From: Pseudomonadota bacterium
GTDB lineage: Bacteria; Pseudomonadota; Gammaproteobacteria; Steroidobacterales; Steroidobacteraceae
NCBI GenBank assembly: GCA_021816775.1
Contig: JAKAXA010000003.1
Coordinates: 62,001 to 126,000, forward strand
Direction: 5' to 3'
DNA length: 64,000 nt
Part shown: in pieces, positions 58,109-64,000 of the stretch
Layout: each line of letters opens with the position of its first letter
How positions within the stretch are numbered: position 1 is the first letter of the stretch
Made by a program: the position numbers and the translations under genes
Notes under the pieces: generated by a model
The model's input: the letters and a program-made list of their open reading frames with translations, nothing else
Told to the model about the DNA's origin: nothing
Databases searched by the model: none

Positions 58109-58327
58109 GGGGACTGACCGGATGCGCCGAGCCGATTGCGACGCCGGGTGGGCACCGCACAATCGGTCGGAACGCATCTGTGCGCAGCGAGTCTCGCGCA
58201 GGTGCCCCGGCGCCGGTATCCGCAGCACTGCGTATACCGTCGGTAAACACACGGATGGGCAGCCGGCCGGCGAGACGTATTCTGAAGCACGATCCGGCGC
58301 GAAATCAGGAGGCCGGAGCCGGCCGAC

Positions 58328-60055
58328 ATGAGCATTCACAACGCCGATATCGCAGCGGCATTCGATGAGATCGCCGATCTGCTCTCGATCCAGGGGGCGA
58401 ATGCCTTTCGAATCCGTGCCTACCGGCGCGCAGCACAGAACATACGCGGCCTGCCGCATCAGATCGCCGAGGCGGCCGACCTGGCGGCGTACGAGGCGGT
58501 GCCCGGCATCGGCGCGGATCTGGCGGCGAAGATTGCGGAACTGACCCGCACTGGCCACCTCGCGGCGCTGCAGAAGCTGCGCCGCCAAGTCCCGCCCGGT
58601 TTGCGCGACCTGTTGAGTCTGCCGGGCCTGGGTCCGGTGCGGGTGCGCGCGCTCATGACAGCGCTCAAGATCAAGAATCCGGCGGATCTGCGACGGGCTG
58701 TGGCCACCGGCCGGCTCGCCGAGGTGCGCGGCTTCGGTCCGGCCGTGCGCGCGCGCCTCGAGCAAGCCCTCGCGCGCGCACCGAGCGAGGCGCTCAAGCG
58801 GATGCCCATCGCTCAGGCCGCCGAGTACGCCGAACCGCTGCGGCGCTTCCTCGCCGCCGTGCCCGGTGTCGAGCGTGCCGAGATCGTCGGGAGCTACCGG
58901 CGGGGCCGCGACACCGTAGGCGATCTTGACGTGCTGGTGTGCGCGCCACCGACAGTCGATCCGGCCGCGGCGCTGCGCGGGTATTCCGATCTCGGCGCGC
59001 TCAACGCCTCCGGCCGGACCAAAGCCTCCGGAGTGTTGCGCAACGGACTGCCATTCGATCTGCGGGTGGTTGCCTCCGAGAGCTTTGGCGCCGCGCTGCA
59101 GTACTTCACCGGCAGCAAGGAGCACGGCATTCGCCTGCGCCAGCGGGCCAGGGCGCGGGGGCTGAAGCTGAGCGAATACGGGCTGTTCCGCGGCCGGCGG
59201 AGCCTGGCCGGGCCGAGCGAGCGGGACGTCTACGCAACGCTCGGACTCGAGTGGATCCCGCCGGAGCTGCGCGAGGACCGGGGCGAGCTGGAAGCGGCCG
59301 AGCGCCATGCCCTGCCGCAACTGCTCGAGCGGGCCGATCTGAAGGGCGATCTGCACGCTCATACCCGCGCGAGCGACGGGCACGACTCGCTCGAGGACAT
59401 GCTGGCCGCAGCGCGCGCGGCCGGTCTCACCTACGTCGCGATCACCGACCACAGCAGATATCTGGGCATCGTCCGGGGTCAGGACGCCGCGCGTCTCGCG
59501 CGTCAGTGCGACGCCATCGATGCGCTCAACGAGCGGCTGCGGGGGTTCACGGTGCTCAAGGGCGCCGAGGTCGATATTCTCGAGGACGGCCGGCTCGCGC
59601 TGGCGGATGCGGCGCTCGCGCCGCTCGATGTCGTCGTCATCGCGGTGCACAGCCATTTCGATCTGCCTGAGGCGAAGCAGACCGCGCGGGTCCTGCGCGC
59701 CCTGGAGCGGCCGCACGTCACGATACTGGCGCATCCGAGCGGCCGCCTGCTCGGCGAGCGCGAGCCCTATGCGCTCGACTTCGAGCGCGTGCTGTCCGCG
59801 GCGCACGAGCGGCCATGCTATCTCGAGGTGAACGGACAGCCTCTGCGGCTCGATCTGGATGACGTGCGCGTCAAGGCGGCCGTTGAGCGCGGCGTGCTGC
59901 TGTCGATCGCCAGCGACGCGCACTCGGTCGGGCAGTTCGCCAACCTGGACGGGGCGGTCCGTCAGGCGCGCCGCGGCTGGGCGCGCAAGGCCGACGTGCT
60001 CAATACCCGTCCCATCGCGCAACTGCGCAAGCTGCTGCGGGCGACCCGGCGATGA
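58328..60055 (+). CDS. polX: DNA polymerase/3'-5' exonuclease PolX
   Basis: The 575-residue enzyme has an N-terminal HhH/8-kDa-type region (1-150, AVPGIGADLAAKIAEL and LSLPGLGPVRVRAL). A Pol X nucleotidyltransferase core follows (GSYRRGRDTVGDLDVLV, catalytic Asp199 and Asp201), then a C-terminal PHP phosphoesterase (DLHAHTRASDGHDSLEDMLA; AITDHSRYLG; HSHFD). Bacterial PolX works in base-excision repair and gap filling, with Mn2+-dependent exonuclease activity. Length equals the family's usual (about 570 aa). Confidence 0.93.
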   Translation: MSIHNADIAAAFDEIADLLSIQGANAFRIRAYRRAAQNIRGLPHQIAEAADLAAYEAVPGIGADLAAKIAELTRTGHLAALQKLRRQVPPGLRDLLSLPGLGPVRVRALMTALKIKNPADLRRAVATGRLAEVRGFGPAVRARLEQALARAPSEALKRMPIAQAAEYAEPLRRFLAAVPGVERAEIVGSYRRGRDTVGDLDVLVCAPPTVDPAAALRGYSDLGALNASGRTKASGVLRNGLPFDLRVVASESFGAALQYFTGSKEHGIRLRQRARARGLKLSEYGLFRGRRSLAGPSERDVYATLGLEWIPPELREDRGELEAAERHALPQLLERADLKGDLHAHTRASDGHDSLEDMLAAARAAGLTYVAITDHSRYLGIVRGQDAARLARQCDAIDALNERLRGFTVLKGAEVDILEDGRLALADAALAPLDVVVIAVHSHFDLPEAKQTARVLRALERPHVTILAHPSGRLLGEREPYALDFERVLSAAHERPCYLEVNGQPLRLDLDDVRVKAAVERGVLLSIASDAHSVGQFANLDGAVRQARRGWARKADVLNTRPIAQLRKLLRATRR

Positions 60056-60092
60056 GTCTCGCCCGAGCCGCTCGGCTGGCGCTTCCCTGGCT

Positions 60093-62342
60093 CTAGGTGC
60101 TGCGCAGCAGGCGCGGGTCGATGGGCAGCGAGCGGATGCGCTTGCCCGTGGCGATGAACAGCGCATTGCACAGCGCCGGCAGCACCGGCGGCAGTGCAGG
60201 CTCGCCGAGGCCGGTCGGATCGTTGTCGCTGCGCAGGAAGTGCACTTCGAGCGGCGGCGCCTCATCGATGCGCAGCAGCCGGTACGTGTTGAGGTTGCTC
60301 TGCACGACCCGGCCGTCCTGCACCGTGATGTTCAGATGCAGCGCCTGCCCCAGCCCGTCGAGGATCGCGCCCTGTGCCTGGTTGTACGCCCCGGCGGGGT
60401 TGATGATCTGCCGCCCGATGTCGACCGCAGCCCAGATCTTGTGGACGTGCGGCGTGCCGTCGCGGTTCACGCTCGCCTTGACGACCTCGGCGACGTAGCC
60501 GAAGTGGCTGTAGTAGAAGGCGAGTCCCATCCCCATCCCGGCCGGCAGCGCGCTGCGGCGGGCCCAGCCGGACTTGTCCGCGACGAGCTCGAGAACCCCT
60601 CGGGCCCGACCGGTATCGAACGGCGGGATCTTCATCCCGAATTGCGGTGGCGGTGCCGGCAGGACGCGCGGCGGGCCATAGAGCTCGAGCCGCAGCTCGA
60701 GCGGATCACGGCCGCCCGCATGCGCCAGCTCGTCGATGAAGGACTCGAAGGCGAAGGCGAGCGCATTGCCGCCGGGGTTGCGCATCGGGCCGGTGGGCAT
60801 GTCCAGCTCGATCAGCGACTGGGCGAACTCGAGGCTCGGGACGTAGCCGGCCGGGAAATGATCGCGCGGCAGGCCGGCCGAGGAGGCGACCTGCCCGTTC
60901 TGACCGAAGGTGATGAAGTGATCGCGGAACGCGACGGGCCGGCCCGAGGCGTCGAGTCCTGCTTTGAAGTGATGAAAGCCCGCCGGGCGGTAGGAGTCGT
61001 GCTGAATGTCCTGCGGCCGGCTCCAGAGGAGCTTTACCGGGCGGCCGGCGTGCCTGGCAATCATCGCGGCCTCGACCATGTAGTCGTTGTTCAGCCGCCG
61101 GCCGAAGCCGCCGCCGACCCGGGTCATGTGCACGCGGATCCGTCCCGCATCGATCCCCAGGGTGCGTGCGACCAGCTTCGCTCCCGGGCCGGGGTTCTGT
61201 GTGGGCGCCCAGATTTCCACGCTGCCGTCGTGCTTGACGTGCGCGGTGCAGTTCATCGGCTCGAGCGTCGCGTGAGCGAGGAACGGATAGGAATACGATG
61301 CTTCCACGACCTTTGCGGCGTGCCCGATCGCCGCATGGAAATCGCCGTCGCGGCGGATGATCGATTGCGGCGCATCGCCGGCGAGCCGCGCCGCCTCGCG
61401 CTCGAAGGCGGGTGTGCTCTGCTGCGTGACCGAGCGCGGCTCCCACTCGACCCGCAGCTTCTGCAGCGCCTTCTGCGCGTCCCACCACTTGTCGGCGATG
61501 ATCGCCACACCATCGACCAGCCCCATCCGCACTGCCGCATCGCGCTCGGTCGCGTGCAGGATGAACGCGTCGCGGATCCCCGGCAGCGCCTTGATCTGCT
61601 CGATGTTGGCGCGCACGGCGCGGCTGCCGAACACCGGCGATTTCTCGTAGACCGCGTAACTCATCCCCGGCAGCATCGTGTCGATGCCGAACAGCGGCGC
61701 ACCCTCGAGCACGCGCGGGCTGTCGACGCCGCCGGTGAATTTTCCGATGATCGTGTATTGCTCGGGGCGCTTGAGCCTGACGGAGTCCAGATCCGGCGCG
61801 GCGAGCGCCGCGGCCTTGCTCGCCAGAGCGCCGTAGGTCAGTGTCCGGCCGCTCGGGCGGTGCCGCACCACACCCCTGCTGGCCTCGCACTGCGTGCGCG
61901 GCACGCCCCAGGTGCTCGCCGCTGCGCTGATCAGCATCTCCCGCCCGGCCGCACCGACCCGCTGCATCGGAAGCCAGTTGAGCGGCGTGCCGAGGCTGCC
62001 GCCGGCGAACTGCGCGCCGTAGATCGGATCGAGCATCGCCTGCTCGACGCGCACGTTCTCCCATTCGACCTCGAGCTCATCGGCGATCAGCATCGGCAGG
62101 GTCGTCTTCATGCCCTGACCGATCTCGGGGTTCTTGGCGGTGAGGGTGACGATGCCGTCGGGGGCGATCTTGATGTAGGCGCCGATCAGCGCGTCGTCTG
62201 CCGAGGCCTTTCCCACGAATCGCAGCGTCAGGAGCAGGCCGCCGCCGATGGCGGCGCCGGTGGTCAGAAATGCACGGCGCGAGATGTGCAGGCCCGACCC
62301 CGCCTCCGCGCCCGCCTGCTGCGCGGTATGTTTGCCGCTCAT
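60093..62342 (-). CDS. iorB: Molybdenum hydroxylase large subunit (isoquinoline 1-oxidoreductase beta-like)
   Basis: The 749-residue enzyme begins with a Tat-type segment (ISRRAFLTTGAAIGGGLLL), so it is probably exported folded and membrane-associated. It has the IorB-type xanthine dehydrogenase fold: IGQGMKTTLPMLIADELEVE, GGGFGRRLNNDYMVEAAMIA, GPMRNPGGNALAFAFESFID, and the catalytic Glu in GLGEPALPPVLPAL. Substrate is a heterocycle or aldehyde; isoquinoline is only the family's namesake. It is downstream of iorA with a four-base overlap (ATGA). Confidence 0.88.
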   Translation of the reverse strand: MSGKHTAQQAGAEAGSGLHISRRAFLTTGAAIGGGLLLTLRFVGKASADDALIGAYIKIAPDGIVTLTAKNPEIGQGMKTTLPMLIADELEVEWENVRVEQAMLDPIYGAQFAGGSLGTPLNWLPMQRVGAAGREMLISAAASTWGVPRTQCEASRGVVRHRPSGRTLTYGALASKAAALAAPDLDSVRLKRPEQYTIIGKFTGGVDSPRVLEGAPLFGIDTMLPGMSYAVYEKSPVFGSRAVRANIEQIKALPGIRDAFILHATERDAAVRMGLVDGVAIIADKWWDAQKALQKLRVEWEPRSVTQQSTPAFEREAARLAGDAPQSIIRRDGDFHAAIGHAAKVVEASYSYPFLAHATLEPMNCTAHVKHDGSVEIWAPTQNPGPGAKLVARTLGIDAGRIRVHMTRVGGGFGRRLNNDYMVEAAMIARHAGRPVKLLWSRPQDIQHDSYRPAGFHHFKAGLDASGRPVAFRDHFITFGQNGQVASSAGLPRDHFPAGYVPSLEFAQSLIELDMPTGPMRNPGGNALAFAFESFIDELAHAGGRDPLELRLELYGPPRVLPAPPPQFGMKIPPFDTGRARGVLELVADKSGWARRSALPAGMGMGLAFYYSHFGYVAEVVKASVNRDGTPHVHKIWAAVDIGRQIINPAGAYNQAQGAILDGLGQALHLNITVQDGRVVQSNLNTYRLLRIDEAPPLEVHFLRSDNDPTGLGEPALPPVLPALCNALFIATGKRIRSLPIDPRLLRST

Positions 62343-62824
62343 GCCCGTTCCTCCCGCGTGTCGGCCGTGGGCAGGCCGGCGGCCCGCTTGATGGCGGCCC
62401 TGATGCGTGTATACGTGCAGCAGCGGCAGATGTTGCCGCGCATCGCCTCGTCGATGTCCTGGTCGGTGGGCCGGGGATTTTTCGCGAGCAGCGCCGTCGC
62501 GGCCATGACCTGACCGGCCTGGCAGTAGCCGCACTGCATGACGTCGAGCTCGAGCCAGGCCGCCTTGACCTTGCGGCCCCATTCGCTCTCGCCGATTCCC
62601 TCGATGGTGACGATCGGTGCATCGCCGACGGCAGAGATCGGTGTCACGCACGCGCGGGCGGGGACCCCGTTCAGATGCACGGTGCAGGCGCCGCAGGCGG
62701 CGATGCCGCAGCCGAACTTGGTGCCTACCAGATGCAGATCGTCACGCAGGACCCACAGCAGCGGTGTATCGGCGTCTTCCTCCAGCGTGCGCCGCTTGCC
62801 ATTGACCAGAATGGAAAATCTCAT
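62339..62824 (-). CDS. iorA: Molybdenum hydroxylase [2Fe-2S] subunit (IorA-like)
   Basis: The 161-residue iron-sulfur subunit has the plant-type cluster GCGIAACGACTVHLNG and the second cluster motif QCGYCQAGQVMA plus GNICRCCTYTRIR. In most homologues the last motif is RCGTY; the Gly is replaced by Cys here, adding one cysteine next to a cluster ligand. It passes electrons between IorB's Mo centre and an acceptor, probably cytochrome c. It is transcribed ahead of iorB with coupled translation. Confidence 0.88.
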   Translation of the reverse strand: MRFSILVNGKRRTLEEDADTPLLWVLRDDLHLVGTKFGCGIAACGACTVHLNGVPARACVTPISAVGDAPIVTIEGIGESEWGRKVKAAWLELDVMQCGYCQAGQVMAATALLAKNPRPTDQDIDEAMRGNICRCCTYTRIRAAIKRAAGLPTADTREERA

Positions 62825-63007
62825 CAGCGCCTCCGCTTCAGTGGCGCCGTCGAACGACGGCCCGGCGTTCGCGTCGCAAAATTATAGGAGATCGCGGAGG
62901 GCCGGTCAGCTTCGCCGCATCGTGGTGCCGGATTTCCCGGTGTGCCCGCCGGCCGGGCGAGGAACCGAGGCAAGGCAAGCGTTGCCTCGGGCGACGCGCC
63001 GCCGGTC

Positions 63008-63607
63008 TCAGCGCATGGCGGAATTGACCATCACGGCGAGGTCATCGGGGGTGTCGAGGTCGAATTCGGCACTCGGCATCGGCACCGAGCGCACCTCGTC
63101 GGCGTGATGCTCGAGGACTGTCCGTGCGCCCACATCGCCGCGGAGCCGGCGCAGCTCGGCGAACAGCCGGCGCGGAAAGATTGCCGGCGCGCCGTGTCGC
63201 TCGCGGTATTGCGCGGCGGCGATGCAATCCGGCGCGTCGCGCCAGCTCTCGGCAAGCCGGGAGAAATCCGCAGCGCTGATCAGCGCCTGGTCGGCCAGGA
63301 CCAGCATCACCCCGGCGCAGGAGGGCGGCAGATGCTCGATGCCTGTGCGAATCGATGCCGCGAGTCCCTCGCTCCACTGCGAATTGACCCGCACCGAGAC
63401 GGGCGCATGTGCCAGGATCGGTGTCAGCTCGTGCGCGTGGGCGCCGAGGATGACCCAGGTCCGGTCCGCGGCTGCGGCGGCACGGCGCACGACACGCAGC
63501 AAGAGCGGCTCGCCCTCGAGGGGGGCAAGCTGCTTGACGGCGCCGAATCGGCGCGCCGCGCCGGCGGCGAGCACGAGCGCATGCAGTTCGATGCGAGGCG
63601 CGGGCAT
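63008..63607 (-). CDS. mocA: MobA/MocA-like molybdenum cofactor nucleotidyltransferase
   Basis: The protein has the LAAGxxxRFGxxKQL nucleotide-binding start (VLAAGAARRFGAVKQLAPLE) and the DQALISAADFSRLAES region, with GAPAIFPRRLFAELRRLRGD, all standard for MocA (CTP:molybdopterin cytidylyltransferase). That makes the MCD form of the cofactor, which iorAB-type enzymes use. ATG 63607 is used; TTG 63628 would overlap the upstream stop codon. The 183-base gap to iorA probably holds the iorAB promoter. Confidence 0.75.
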   Translation of the reverse strand: MPAPRIELHALVLAAGAARRFGAVKQLAPLEGEPLLLRVVRRAAAAADRTWVILGAHAHELTPILAHAPVSVRVNSQWSEGLAASIRTGIEHLPPSCAGVMLVLADQALISAADFSRLAESWRDAPDCIAAAQYRERHGAPAIFPRRLFAELRRLRGDVGARTVLEHHADEVRSVPMPSAEFDLDTPDDLAVMVNSAMR

Positions 63608-63624
63608 GTGGCGCTTGCGTCGGC

Positions 63625-64000
63625 TCAACCTGACGGGGCGGCCGCCTTCAGCCGCCCATGCAGGAAGGCGAGGATTTCGGCGACGATCGACACTGCGATT
63701 GCCTCCGCAGAGCGGCCGCCGAGGTTCAATCCCACCGGGGCGTGCAGCCGCTCGCGCAAGGCCGACGCGTGCGCCGCGAGTTCGCCCAGCAGCCGCGCCG
63801 CGCGCGCCGGCGGGCCGAGCAGGCCGATGTAGGGCAGCCTCGTTGCAGACAGCACGCGCAGGTATTCGCGGTCCATCTCGATCTGGTGCGTCATGACGAC
63901 CGTCGCGTCAAATGTCGATGGGTCCACGCACTCGAGGAGTGTCTCCGGGCGGGCCTGCACGACCCGCTCGGCAGCCGGGAATCGCGCGGGCACGGCCCAA
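63625..64000 (-). CDS. XdhC/CoxF-family maturation protein, truncated by window end
   Basis: Only the C-terminal part is visible: DATVVMTHQIEMDREYLRVL, LPYIGLLGPPARAARLLGEL and LHAPVGLNLGGRSAEAIAVS, which define the XdhC_C Rossmann-like domain. XdhC proteins bind and sulfurate the molybdenum cofactor for insertion into xanthine dehydrogenase-type enzymes. It overlaps or abuts mocA on the same strand and supports an iorAB assembly function. The N-terminus lies beyond the window. Confidence 0.8.
   Translation of the reverse strand, partial: WAVPARFPAAERVVQARPETLLECVDPSTFDATVVMTHQIEMDREYLRVLSATRLPYIGLLGPPARAARLLGELAAHASALRERLHAPVGLNLGGRSAEAIAVSIVAEILAFLHGRLKAAAPSG

Overview
The window is chromosomal DNA of a high-GC proteobacterium, most likely a gammaproteobacterium. 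Supporting this are the PrpB/PrpD/PrpC methylcitrate cycle, a SlyD with a His-rich tail, an Fsr-type exporter, YciH, HemJ, a Pseudomonas-like Bkd complex and an E. coli-like PEP carboxylase fold. Genus cannot be fixed from sequence alone. I see no tRNA, rRNA or CRISPR array.

Layout. 0-4.1 kb: the 3' end of an outer-membrane beta-barrel gene, msrA, amtB and a small membrane protein. 4.2-9.0 kb: a mobile-element graveyard with pieces of three group II introns, one of them apparently inserted inside another. It also holds two decayed IS transposases and two intact small membrane-protein genes. 9.0-16.6 kb: an Fsr-type exporter, a SYLF protein, a GNAT-ppc pair and a KefB-like antiporter. 16.6-20.9 kb: a second, smaller accessory island with an IS1595-type remnant, an intact IS200-type element, an ATPase with a DUF234-like end, and copies of a palindromic repeat. 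21-26 kb: apt, a nitroreductase, a DUF4136 lipoprotein, a GH15 glucoamylase-like enzyme, hemJ and yciH.

26.3-40.6 kb is a metabolic block for branched-chain amino acids, acetate and propionate. It contains bkdA1-bkdA2-bkdB, a DUF3612-type regulator divergent from aceB-aceA, and prpC-prpD-prpB divergent from a LysR regulator. The Bkd complex yields acetyl-CoA and propionyl-CoA precursors, which the glyoxylate and methylcitrate cycles consume. 40.6-43.6 kb: ALDH, GST and a phosphatase. 43.8-49.8 kb is a pentose-phosphate/glycolysis operon: tal, ppgK, pgi, gnd, zwf. 50-58 kb runs mostly on the minus strand: an OYE-type oxidoreductase, CBS, pfkA, CBS, ppsA and a divergent PRPP synthetase, with a COG2187 kinase on the plus strand. 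58.3-64 kb: polX, a molybdenum hydroxylase pair (iorB/iorA) and its likely cofactor genes (mocA-like and xdhC-like, the last cut by the window end).

The observations most worth a second look are the nested intron arrangement at 4.33-5.86 kb, the PEP carboxylase with altered catalytic motifs, and the ATPase/IS200/palindromic-repeat island.
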